A DNA stretch of 7,771 nt, taken from assembly GCA_019246375.1 (NCBI GenBank), contig JAFAQO010000380.1, forward strand, positions 1 through 7,771. The letters are read 5' to 3'. Shown here one piece after another: positions 1-6,049 of the stretch; the first letter of the stretch is position 1; each line of letters opens with the position of its first letter. Under the pieces are notes generated by a model, which worked only from the letters and a program-made list of their open reading frames with translations, had not been told where the DNA came from and ran no database searches. The DNA comes from Mycobacterium sp. Its GTDB lineage: Bacteria; Actinomycetota; Actinomycetes; Mycobacteriales; Mycobacteriaceae. The translations under genes and the position numbers were made by a program.

Positions 1-176
1 CATTCGGCGCCGGACTGGCCGGTGTGGTGGTGAACGCCGCCGAGGGCGGCGCCGTCGTGGCGGCCCGCTCGTTGTTCGCGGTGTTCGTGGTGCTGGCCAC
101 TGCCGGGGCCCCCGCTTCCTACCGCGCCACCCGCGCAAAGCGCGCAGGGCTTGAGCCCTCTTGCCCGAGCGCTTAG
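1..176 (+). CDS. C-terminal end of an MFS drug-efflux-type transporter (Rv1634-like), 5' part outside window
   Basis: Frame 3 is open from the left edge to a TAG at 174-176, giving the last 57 residues of a protein. The segment is hydrophobic and Ala/Gly/Val-rich, with one clear membrane helix (SLFAVFVVLATAGAPASY) followed by a short basic cytoplasmic tail (RATRAKRAG). This is how the last transmembrane helix of a major facilitator transporter ends. The call rests mainly on context: the next genes match Rv1635c and Rv1636, so the expected neighbour is the Rv1634 exporter of the EmrB/QacA type. The substrate cannot be inferred. It is convergent with capA and separated from it by 65 bases. No diagnostic MFS motif lies in the visible part, so family membership is inferred from hydrophobicity and synteny. 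Confidence 0.72.
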   Translation, partial: FGAGLAGVVVNAAEGGAVVAARSLFAVFVVLATAGAPASYRATRAKRAGLEPSCPSA

Positions 177-234
177 CTGCTTAAGCACGTAGGCCACAGC
201 CTGATTGCTGCTCCCGTCGGCCAGCACCCCAAAG

Positions 235-249
235 CCCGCTTTCAGCGGG
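235..249. terminator. Short hairpin between convergent genes, possible terminator
   Basis: CCCGCT and AGCGGG form a perfect 6-bp stem with a 3-base loop, covering the capA stop codon (TGA, complement of 242-244). Read on the minus strand the stem is followed by CTTTGGGG, so there is no true U-tract. The position between two convergent genes is right for termination and mycobacterial terminators often lack U-tracts, but the stem is short. Confidence 0.35.
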
Positions 250-1807
250 TGGACTTGACGACTTGGGTGCGATGGAATTGCCACCGCTCGACAATGTGGA
301 ACCCGAGTTCGCCGGCGAACTGATAGGCGGGCGCGCGCCCCAAAACCCGCCCGGGCGGCAGAGATCTGCCAATTTGGTGGTCGGGCAGTGTCTTGTCGTG
401 GTTGGAAATCGTCCACACCGTGGCGCATTTGTTCAGCCGATCGATGACCAGCCAGACCGCCACGTGGCCATCCCACAGGGTGCCGTGTTCGGGTCCCCGT
501 GGGCCCCGGCCGACGTCGATCAGTGGCCGGAAGGCTGCCGGCCGAGTCGACACCAGCGCGCGGATCGGCCCGGGTGCCCAGTGGACGGTGTTGTCGATCA
601 GCAGGCAGTCTCCGGTCGCGGCGTGCACGGCGATGAGGTCGGCCACCTGACTGTAGTCCCAACCCTCTTTGGCGTACCTCGTTCGTTGCGAGAAAAGGTA
701 ATTCGGTAAGGCGGCGGCAGCGAAGACGAGCAGCACTGCGGCGATGACCCACGGTTTTTTGACGATGGCGACAATGCAGATTGCCAGCACGACGGCCATC
801 GCCGGTGCGGTGAAGATCAAGTAACGCGGGAAGTAGACCGGTTTGCTGATCGCCGAATAGATCAAGCTGACGGCGGTGGGCACGACCATCCACGCCGCGC
901 AGATGGTTAACAGCTCGCGAGTGCCCTCGCCAGAGGCCGCTCGGACCGCGATCGCGGCGAGGATCACGACGCCCGCGAGTATCCCGAACGGCACACTGTT
1001 TTCGAAATACTGGTGTTGCGTGACGTCGATGACGTTGTGCCAGTTGAGTGGGAAGATCCAGGCGACCTGAAATATCTGGCCGTGCGCCAACATCATGAAC
1101 GGCGTCAGGGCGCCCACCGCGACGACCGACGTCGTCGCCCACCAGATCGCAGCAGACTTCCCGTGCCAGATCACCGGCAGGACCGCCGCATAGACCAACA
1201 CCAACAATGCCAGGTTGAGGTTGACCAGGATCGACAGCATAAGGGCCACGCCGTACAGGAGCCACAGCCACGGCCGGTTGCGTCGCATCGAGGCGATCAG
1301 CAGCACGGTCAGCCAGACGGCCGCGGCAGCGGAAACCGCATAGGACCGAGCTTCGATCCCGGCCCAGGTGGTGCGGGGGAGAATCGCGAAGAGGACACCG
1401 GCGCACACCGCAGTGGTCCGTGGGCAAAACTGCTTGGCGAAGACGACAACGCCTGCGGCGGCGGCGGCGACTGCCAGAGCACTGGGAACGCGGGACCAGA
1501 ACTCCGTTGGCGGGAACAGAGTGAACCAACCGTGCATCAGCAGGTAGTACAAGCCGTGCACGGCATCGATACGGCCCAGCAGTCGCCACAGTTGCGGCAA
1601 GGACCGGCTGGCTGACGCCGAGATCGTCGCGCCTTCGTCGAACCACAGTGAAGGCCGGCTCGCGCCGGCCCCGCTGACCACGCCGGCGAGCACCGCGACC
1701 GCCAGCGGGTCGATCAGCCTACCGCGGCGGCGTGGACGCCCAGACCTGCCGGCAATCTCCTCCGACCTGGGCTGCTCGAGTGTCGACACGGACATGATGG
1801 TTGTCAC
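242..1807 (-). CDS. capA: Membrane GT-C mannosyltransferase, LAM mannose-capping enzyme (Rv1635c/CapA-like)
   Basis: A 521-residue polytopic membrane protein. Chosen start: GTG at 1807, with AGGAG seven bases upstream. The ATG four codons later (1795) is less well placed, and the further upstream open frame has no support. A basic N-terminus (RRRGR, about 25-30) precedes the first helix (about 32-48). The first periplasmic loop carries WFDEGA (about 55-60), the acidic Asp-Glu signature of GT-C glycosyltransferases that use polyprenyl-phosphate sugars. Roughly ten hydrophobic segments follow, then a hydrophilic C-terminal domain from about residue 400. Between Rv1634- and Rv1636-like genes this matches Rv1635c, reported to add the first alpha-mannose of the mannose cap on lipoarabinomannan, using polyprenyl-phosphomannose outside the membrane. 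Capped LAM therefore seems likely in this organism. It is divergent from usp, with a 310-base gap. Identity is by synteny and motif, without alignment. Confidence 0.87.
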   Translation of the reverse strand: MTTIMSVSTLEQPRSEEIAGRSGRPRRRGRLIDPLAVAVLAGVVSGAGASRPSLWFDEGATISASASRSLPQLWRLLGRIDAVHGLYYLLMHGWFTLFPPTEFWSRVPSALAVAAAAAGVVVFAKQFCPRTTAVCAGVLFAILPRTTWAGIEARSYAVSAAAAVWLTVLLIASMRRNRPWLWLLYGVALMLSILVNLNLALLVLVYAAVLPVIWHGKSAAIWWATTSVVAVGALTPFMMLAHGQIFQVAWIFPLNWHNVIDVTQHQYFENSVPFGILAGVVILAAIAVRAASGEGTRELLTICAAWMVVPTAVSLIYSAISKPVYFPRYLIFTAPAMAVVLAICIVAIVKKPWVIAAVLLVFAAAALPNYLFSQRTRYAKEGWDYSQVADLIAVHAATGDCLLIDNTVHWAPGPIRALVSTRPAAFRPLIDVGRGPRGPEHGTLWDGHVAVWLVIDRLNKCATVWTISNHDKTLPDHQIGRSLPPGRVLGRAPAYQFAGELGFHIVERWQFHRTQVVKSTR

Positions 1808-1990
1808 TGTAGGGCTCCTGTGGTGAACTTCATTACCCCAGCGGGCGTCGCTTAACCACATCTTCCTGGCCGTAACCAAAACGCAATGCCTTCTCGAGCA
1901 GCGCTTCGGCACGGGGATCCGCTGATCCACAAAGCTTTTCAGTTCGCAACACATTCGTCGGCAATCTTCTGGCGGCGGCAGGCGGCTGCG

Positions 1991-2005
1991 CGCGCACGCT
2001 GCGCG
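1991..2005. repeat. Perfect inverted repeat upstream of usp
   Basis: CGCGCA (1991-1996) and TGCGCG (2000-2005) flank a 3-base CGC centre. The dyad lies about 70-85 bases upstream of the proposed usp -10 element, a position where an activator or repressor could bind. In GC-rich DNA such a dyad can arise by chance and no known regulator site is recognised. Confidence 0.3.
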
Positions 2006-2074
2006 GGCGATTGTGGCTTGTCGCGACGTCGCCGGTGTGTCGCAAATCCGACCCCTCCGCTTCGGGCAAAGCGA

Positions 2075-2080
2075 TACTGT
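2075..2080 (+). promoter_or_regulatory. Possible -10 element for usp (TACTGT)
   Basis: TACTGT fits the mycobacterial SigA -10 pattern TANNNT and would give a leader of roughly 30 bases, enough to contain the GGGAGG ribosome-binding site at 2108-2113. No recognisable -35 hexamer is seen about 17 bases upstream. That is common in mycobacteria but leaves the call weak. Confidence 0.3.
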
Positions 2081-2117
2081 CTTGGGTTGGCGTAGCAACC
2101 GACACTTGGGAGGGTAA

Positions 2118-2561
2118 ATGAGCGCCTATCGGACCGTGGTGGTAGGAACCGACGGCTCAGACTCGTCGCTGCGCGCAGTAGACAAGGCAGGCACCATCGC
2201 CGGGGCGGACGCGAAGCTGATCGTGGCGTCGGCGTACTTGCCCCACCCTAACGATGAGCGGGCCGCCGACACCCTCAAAGACGAAAGTTACAAGGTGTCG
2301 GGCAGCGCCCCGATCTACGCGATTCTGCGAGAGGCCAAGAACCGGGCCCACGCCGCCGGCGCCAAGAACGTCGAAGAGCGCTCAATCGTCGGGGCGCCTG
2401 TCGACGCGCTCGTCGGACTCGCCGAGGAGGTCGACGCCGATCTCCTCGTCGTCGGCAACGTCGGCCTGAACACGATCGCGGGCCGGCTGCTGGGATCCGT
2501 TCCTGCCAACGTTTCCCGCCGCGCCAAGATCGACGTATTGATAGTGCACACCACGCCGTAA
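2118..2561 (+). CDS. Universal stress protein, single-domain, nucleotide-binding (Rv1636/TB15.3-like)
   Basis: A 147-residue protein starting at ATG 2118 with GGGAGG four bases upstream. It begins MSAYRTVVVGTDGSDSS, the first beta strand and loop of the UspA fold, and near its end has the nucleotide-binding pattern G-x2-G-x9-G-S (Gly113, Gly116, Gly126, Ser127), within GNVGLNTIAGRLLGS. Length and sequence agree closely with M. tuberculosis Rv1636 (TB15.3, 146 residues), which binds cAMP and also ATP and is thought to buffer free cAMP. It is a soluble cytoplasmic protein, expected to dimerise. It is divergent from capA. Its last 180 bases are overlapped in antisense by the frame of the Lnt-like gene. 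The reading frame is intact and the motif complete, so it should be functional. Confidence 0.95.
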   Translation: MSAYRTVVVGTDGSDSSLRAVDKAGTIAGADAKLIVASAYLPHPNDERAADTLKDESYKVSGSAPIYAILREAKNRAHAAGAKNVEERSIVGAPVDALVGLAEEVDADLLVVGNVGLNTIAGRLLGSVPANVSRRAKIDVLIVHTTP

Positions 2562-4028
2562 GCCGCGCGACCGCACACCAGCCAGAACGCCGGCGCTCAC
2601 AAGGATTGAGAAGGCCAGCGCCGGCACCCATTCGCCAAGCCTTTGAAACCCCGTGGTGTGCGATCCGAGCGGAACACTCACGACGATCGCGCCGCGGTAG
2701 CTCGACGGGCACCAGGCAAGTTTGCGGCCACGCGGGTCGAATGCCGCGCTGTCGCCGGACAACCCGGCATGCACGGCTGGATGGCCCACTTCGGCGGCGC
2801 GTACCGCGACTACGCTGGCGAGCTGCGGCTGCGCCCAACTGCCCTGATATGTCGACGTCGAACTCTGATACACCAGCAGCTGGGCGCCGAGTTGCACCTC
2901 GCGGCGGGGAAGGTCAGGAAAGAGCGCTTCAAAACTGATCAACGGCCCCACAGCAAGCGAGCCGGCGTGCAGCACCTGTTGGCCGCTGCCGCGATGCCGG
3001 TCCTCGCCCGCGGCCTTAGTGTGGCGGGCCAGCCAGCCGAGCAGCGGCCGCAGCGGCACATACTCGCCAAACGGCACCAGGCGGGTTTTCCGGTAGGCGC
3101 CCAGTAATCCGTTTGGTCCGATCAGCACGGCCGACTTGTAGATTCCACCGGTCGGAGCGGGTGCGTCGACGTTTACGAGCAGGTACGTGCCAACTCGTCG
3201 GGCAAGCTCGGTCAGGTTTCGTACCGCGTCCGGGTGGCTGGCTGGATCTAACCCGACGCTGCTCTCGCCCCAGATGACGAGATCCGGCCGCTGGCCCGCC
3301 AGCGCGGCGGTCAGCGCTTCGTTGGCGGCCGTCCGGGCCGCGGAGTCGTCGACAACCCCTGGCTGCACCAGCGCCACCCGTACCGTCGGACCCGTCGGCG
3401 GCGCCGGTCCCAACAGGGACCATGCCGGGCCGACGCCGGCGCATGCCACGGCCGCCATCAACGCGACGACCCGCCCGGGCACCCGCGGCTGCAGAATCGC
3501 CCCGGCGATTCCGGTGTTCACCGCGACAACCAAGAAACTCGTCAGCCACACCCCGCCGAGTGCGGCCGAGGCCAGGGTGGGCGGCTGGTTCCACTGCGAC
3601 GCGCCCAGCGAAGCCCACGAACCACCCAGACTGGGCCAGGACCGCACCGCCTCAGCCGATACCCAGGCACTGGGCAACACCACCATGGCGGCAAGCACTC
3701 GGTGGGTCGTTGCCGGCGACGACAGAAGCTGCTGCGTGGCCCAGCCCCACGGCAGCCACAACGCCCCGAATCCGGCGGCCATCACTAACAGCAGGGGACC
3801 GGCACTGGGCAGCAGCCAATATTGGGTGGCCAGCACGTACCCGGCCAAACCGCACCATGCCCGCACCGCACCGTCGGCCGCCGTCCGCGCGGCGCGTACG
3901 ACGAGCAGCAGCGGCACCACACCGATCCAGGCCAGCCACCACCACGACGGCGCCGGAAACGCCAGTGCGGGCAGCGCGCCGAGCACCAACGCGGCCATAC
4001 AACCGGGCACGCGCCGTCCGGCGCTCAC
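2382..4028 (-). CDS. Apolipoprotein N-acyltransferase (Lnt) paralogue with Ser at the catalytic Cys position
   Basis: A 548-residue protein. Start: GTG at 4028, whose GTGA overlaps the upstream remnant's TGA, fitting translational coupling; no Shine-Dalgarno is seen. Several membrane helices (about 11-200) lead into a nitrilase-like domain (about 215-450), and a last helix (about 466-485) follows: the Lnt layout. Against E. coli Lnt, Glu267 corresponds to Glu255 (VIWGESS), Lys335 to Lys314 and Glu343 to Glu322 (YRKTRLVPFGEYVP). The nucleophile Cys387 is replaced by Ser365 (ISFEALFPD). Lnt normally N-acylates the lipoprotein Cys at the outer face of the cytoplasmic membrane; with Ser this copy may be inactive or altered. 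From memory, the second mycobacterial Lnt homologue (Rv2262c/Rv2261c type) shows the same change, so this is probably that lineage. Residues after about 488 are encoded antisense to usp and look non-native. Confidence 0.82.
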   Translation of the reverse strand: MSAGRRVPGCMAALVLGALPALAFPAPSWWWLAWIGVVPLLLVVRAARTAADGAVRAWCGLAGYVLATQYWLLPSAGPLLLVMAAGFGALWLPWGWATQQLLSSPATTHRVLAAMVVLPSAWVSAEAVRSWPSLGGSWASLGASQWNQPPTLASAALGGVWLTSFLVVAVNTGIAGAILQPRVPGRVVALMAAVACAGVGPAWSLLGPAPPTGPTVRVALVQPGVVDDSAARTAANEALTAALAGQRPDLVIWGESSVGLDPASHPDAVRNLTELARRVGTYLLVNVDAPAPTGGIYKSAVLIGPNGLLGAYRKTRLVPFGEYVPLRPLLGWLARHTKAAGEDRHRGSGQQVLHAGSLAVGPLISFEALFPDLPRREVQLGAQLLVYQSSTSTYQGSWAQPQLASVVAVRAAEVGHPAVHAGLSGDSAAFDPRGRKLAWCPSSYRGAIVVSVPLGSHTTGFQRLGEWVPALAFSILVSAGVLAGVRSRGLRRGVHYQYVDLGAAGNVGRNGSQQPARDRVQADVADDEEIGVDLLGESDERVDRRPDD

Positions 4029-4377
4029 GGGCCGGCGAGGGCGTGACGCGTGAGTTGGAAGGTTCGCGTCAAACCGGCCGGGCGCGTCGTCAGGGTCACC
4101 TCCACCGCTCCAGCCGCCGTGACGAGATAGCGCTCCTCGACATCGGGTCCGTCCTCCCGACGGTCGACGGGTCGGCGCGCGAGATCCGCCTCGTGATGGA
4201 GATCCGGAAGACCCCCACATGCCGCGACAGGCGATCCGATAGCGCGTATCCGGCGGCGTTTGCGGCGATCACCGAAGGCCAGGTGTCAATCCCCTCGAAC
4301 GACGCGACGGGGTAGTTGCCCCGGTCGACAACCGCCGCGACAGCATGCGTTGTGCCGAAGTCAATGCCGACCTTCAT
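4025..4377 (-). pseudogene. Remnant of an Hsp70-family (DnaK-like) gene: start and tail kept, middle deleted, frameshifted
   Basis: From ATG 4377 the frame reads MKVGIDFGTTHAVAAVVDRG and continues through about residue 43 (TWPSVIAANAAG), the phosphate-1 ATP-binding loop and first strands of an Hsp70 nucleotide-binding domain. After about position 4248 it turns into Arg/Ser-rich nonsense and stops at 4096-4098. In another minus frame, offset by two bases, a credible C-terminus appears: about 4155-4025 reads DVEERYLVTAAGAVEVTLTT and then RTFQLTRHALAGP before a TGA at 4025-4027, in the style of the beta-rich Hsp70 substrate-binding region. Only about 118 codons' worth of DNA remains, against roughly 500-600 for the family. 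An internal deletion of over a kilobase with a frame change is therefore inferred. The TGA overlaps the Lnt-like GTG start (GTGA), so the intact gene was probably its operon partner. A -10 element 7 bases before the ATG suggests leaderless transcription. Confidence 0.75.
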
Positions 4378-4384
4378 CCCGCAA

Positions 4385-4390
4385 AGCTTA
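4385..4390 (-). promoter_or_regulatory. Leaderless-type -10 element (TAAGCT) before the Hsp70-like remnant
   Basis: On the minus strand TAAGCT matches TANNNT and ends 7 bases before the ATG at 4377, so transcription would start at or within a base or two of the start codon. Leaderless mRNAs are common in mycobacteria. No convincing -35 is present. If active, this promoter would still transcribe the downstream Lnt-like gene. Confidence 0.45.
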
Positions 4391-4490
4391 GGCGGTGCAG
4401 CGCCTTTGGACCGCGATACCTGCCGCGCGCCCGACCGGGTTCGTTTGAGGGCTCGGGGCGGCCTACATCACGTCTCATGGCCTCCACACC

Positions 4491-4504
4491 GCGGCGGTCG
4501 CCGC
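4491..4504. terminator. GC-rich hairpin downstream of the deacetylase gene
   Basis: GCGGC-GGTC-GCCGC forms a 5-bp stem with a 4-base loop, 26 bases beyond the deacetylase stop codon in its direction of transcription. There is no U-tract. It may help end the deacetylase transcript before the Hsp70-like remnant's own promoter, but the stem is short and it may be coincidental in this GC-rich stretch. Confidence 0.27.
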
Positions 4505-4529
4505 TAGGATGCGAAACCCCGCACAGTCA

Positions 4530-5267
4530 TCATTGCAGCAGCTGGGTCAGTGTGACCATTTGGTAGTTAGCCTGCTCAATTTTCGTCATCAGCCGGTCGA
4601 GCGTTTCCGACTCCACCTGACTGCCGGCATGCATCAGAATAATGGCGCCGTTATTGATGTGACCCATCACGTTCTCGATGATCGAATCGGGCGTCGCTTT
4701 TGGTTGCCAGTCAAGCGTATCGATCGTCCAGTAGACGGTTCGATAGCCGATCTGGGCAGCCAACGTGCGCACGCGATCATCGCTCGCTCCGTAAGGCGGG
4801 CGAAAATAGGGTCGCGTTGTCACGCCGGTGAGGGTAGAGATCGCTTGGTCGGCCTGGCTGAGTTGTGTGCACACCCCTTGGTCTGGTAACGACCGCAAAT
4901 CTGGATGATGCATGCTGTGATTGCCGATCTCATGCCCGTTATTGTGAATGCGCCGAACCACGTCAGGATTCTGATTTGCCCAATCACCGGTGATAAAGAA
5001 AGTCGAGTGAATCTGGTGCTGTGCCAGCGTATCCAGGATGCGCGCAGTTGGTGCTGATGGTCCGCCTGCGTCGAAGGTCAGGGCAATAAGCGGTCCTGCG
5101 GTATTGCCAGTATCAATTTCTGCTGCTGTCGTGCGCTGCACATCGGGAGGTGTATCGCAGGAAGAAGAGGTTAACATTACGCGAAAAGAGCTCGGGCTGC
5201 TGCTTGACTCTACGCTGGAGCTCACGAGAACCAAGAAAATGAGCGAACCGATGATAGTTCGCGTCAT
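4530..5267 (-). CDS. Secreted or membrane-anchored polysaccharide deacetylase (CE4, NodB domain)
   Basis: Chosen start is ATG 5267 (245 residues): it precedes a signal/anchor sequence (TRTIIGSLIFLVLVSSS) and has a leaderless-type -10 nine bases upstream. A Ser-rich linker (to about 40) leads to the NodB domain (about 58-245). CE4 motifs are in order: TFDAG (64-68), HSMHH (117-121), RPPYG (156-160), DTLDW (183-187) and LMHAG (211-215). These enzymes remove acetyl groups from N-acetylated sugars such as peptidoglycan or chitin-like polymers outside the cytoplasm. Motif 1 is usually TFDDG; the second Asp, which normally binds metal, is Ala here, though the catalytic-base Asp66, His117 and His121 remain. 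The substrate is unknown. Sampled stretches are about 50% GC, far below the neighbours, suggesting horizontal acquisition. An in-frame ATG at 5357 would bury the signal sequence and is disfavoured. Cys37 lacks a canonical lipobox. Confidence 0.88.
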   Translation of the reverse strand: MTRTIIGSLIFLVLVSSSVESSSSPSSFRVMLTSSSCDTPPDVQRTTAAEIDTGNTAGPLIALTFDAGGPSAPTARILDTLAQHQIHSTFFITGDWANQNPDVVRRIHNNGHEIGNHSMHHPDLRSLPDQGVCTQLSQADQAISTLTGVTTRPYFRPPYGASDDRVRTLAAQIGYRTVYWTIDTLDWQPKATPDSIIENVMGHINNGAIILMHAGSQVESETLDRLMTKIEQANYQMVTLTQLLQ

Positions 5268-5276
5268 AGAAAATGT

Positions 5277-5282
5277 GTTATA
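5277..5282 (-). promoter_or_regulatory. -10 element (TATAAC) of the deacetylase gene
   Basis: TATAAC on the minus strand differs from TATAAT by one base and ends nine bases before ATG 5267, implying a leaderless or 2-3-base-leader transcript. No -35 match is seen 16-18 bases upstream, and no usable ribosome-binding site precedes the ATG (the nearest purine run, AAAGGG, is about 18 bases away). Both points agree with leaderless initiation and support this start. Confidence 0.5.
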
Positions 5283-5431
5283 TGACCCTTTCTGTGGCTG
5301 CCATACCTCCACGTCTAGGCCTCGCTCGCGTTTGCCGTAACAATTTCGCGTAGGCATCCGTCACCGGCGCCTTTGGGCGGCTGCACAGAGTTGGAGCTGA
5401 GTCCTGCCAGCCATATCGCCCTCCACCCCAC

Positions 5432-5722
5432 CTACAGGTATGGCAGCGTCGCAGTTCCGAAGATCTCGAATTCGTCAGCGAGCAATTTACGTAGTTTGTT
5501 CTGAAGTGAAGCGGTGGAGTCTCCCACACGTTTATCACAATGGCGACAGCGCGTTGTAAACCGCCCCTGGTCGTCTTCCTCCGGCCAGAATCGGCGTGAG
5601 CCAACCTGCGCTCCGGGGTCATATTGGACCGCGTGATGCGGGGCCTCCTTGAGGATCCTGCCTACGGGATGGCTTTGCGGGCACTCGAGTTTCAACACTC
5701 CGATCCCCTCGTTATTGCTCAT
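5432..5722 (-). CDS. Small cysteine-containing protein, possible zinc-ribbon-like fold, function unknown
   Basis: A 96-residue protein that I do not recognise. Its ATG at 5722 is preceded by a good ribosome-binding site (AAGGAA, nine bases upstream), which supports a real gene. Two metal-ligand-like pairs are visible: Cys14 with His18 (CPQSHP) and Cys59-x2-Cys62 (CRHC). This spacing would suit a small zinc-ribbon. The C-terminal third (about 71-85) looks helical and Lys/Leu-rich. There is no signal peptide and no membrane segment, so it is probably cytoplasmic. Similar small CxxC proteins are frequent in actinobacterial phages and other mobile DNA, which would fit the accessory setting, but that is inference. 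It lies 164 bases upstream of the deacetylase ATG on the same strand; co-transcription is possible, although the deacetylase seems to have its own promoter. Confidence 0.62.
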   Translation of the reverse strand: MSNNEGIGVLKLECPQSHPVGRILKEAPHHAVQYDPGAQVGSRRFWPEEDDQGRFTTRCRHCDKRVGDSTASLQNKLRKLLADEFEIFGTATLPYL

Positions 5723-5786
5723 CGTTCACCGTTCCTTACCTAGTAGGCCCGTACCCCGCCGCGCTACTGAGCAGAGAGCACGATTC

Positions 5787-5792
5787 TGTCAA
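5787..5792 (-). promoter_or_regulatory. Possible -35 element (TTGACA) upstream of the small protein gene
   Basis: A perfect TTGACA on the minus strand lies 64 bases before the ATG at 5722. No good -10 hexamer is found at 16-19 bases spacing; the candidates are TCAGTA, CAGTAG and AGTAGC. The promoter assignment is therefore tentative. Confidence 0.28.
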
Positions 5793-5934
5793 AGGTCGCC
5801 CCTAGGTGACAGCCCGCCTGCACTCGCATGTCACGTGAAGGCCACCGGAAACGCGATGGTGCCGACGACGGTATGGACGAGGCGGGACTCGGCCGAAGCT
5901 TCCCACCGCGTACACGGTCGCGGCGATCTGGTGC

Positions 5935-5967
5935 ACAGAATGCCGTTGGTACAGAATGCCGTTGGTA
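5935..5967. repeat. Tandem duplication of a 16-base unit
   Basis: ACAGAATGCCGTTGGT occurs twice in direct succession (5935-5950 and 5951-5966), and the next base (A) continues the period. Both copies are exact. It lies in DNA with no called gene, so it could be a replication-slippage event; no function is indicated. Confidence 0.9.
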
Positions 5968-6049
5968 TGGTGCGAAAGCTGGGCTCCCCCACCGTGCAAC
6001 GGTCCACGTACGCGAATTGTCCACGGAACAGCGCATACCGATCGTTGTT

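Larger units (their letters stand above)
1808..2117. promoter_or_regulatory. Divergent intergenic region between capA and usp
   Basis: This 310-base stretch must hold the promoters of both divergent genes. On the minus side the only firm element is the AGGAG ribosome-binding site for capA. On the plus side there is a GGGAGG ribosome-binding site (2108-2113) and a possible -10 hexamer. A perfect dyad CGCGCA-CGC-TGCGCG lies at 1991-2005 and could be an operator or only GC-rich coincidence. Two frames stay open across the region, but they lack ribosome-binding sites and have shadow-like Arg-rich composition, so no gene is called here. Confidence 0.5.

Noticed and set aside
1013..1615. 200-residue plus-strand frame inside capA
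   Set aside because: It is antisense to a clear membrane protein, rich in Arg/Gln/Asp/His, and has no ribosome-binding site or domain, so it is a shadow of the capA codons.
1808..2098. N-terminal extension of capA by 97 residues to an upstream ATG at 2098
   Set aside because: The added segment is Arg/Cys-rich with no membrane or domain character, and the GTG at 1807 has a well-spaced AGGAG. The extension would also consume the divergent promoter region.
4029..4220. In-frame upstream extension of the Lnt-like gene to 4220
   Set aside because: It is Gly/Ser/Arg-rich nonsense, and the same DNA encodes the recognisable Hsp70-like tail in another frame. The GTGA overlap at 4028 gives a better start.
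3187..4315. Two long plus-strand frames (3187-4053 and 3422-4315) opposite the Lnt-like gene
   Set aside because: Their products are Ala/Thr/Pro/Arg low-complexity sequence with no domain, as expected opposite a GC-rich gene.
5131..5160. Lipoprotein cleavage site at Cys37 of the deacetylase
   Set aside because: The preceding residues are Ser-Ser-Ser with Leu only at -5, which does not fit a lipobox, and the Cys lies too far from the hydrophobic core.
5404..5446. Inverted repeat GCCATA/TATGGC (with CTGCCA/TGGCAG alternatives) around the stop of the 96-residue gene
   Set aside because: Loop of more than 20 bases, stem of only 6 bp and no U-tract; not convincing as a terminator or attachment site.
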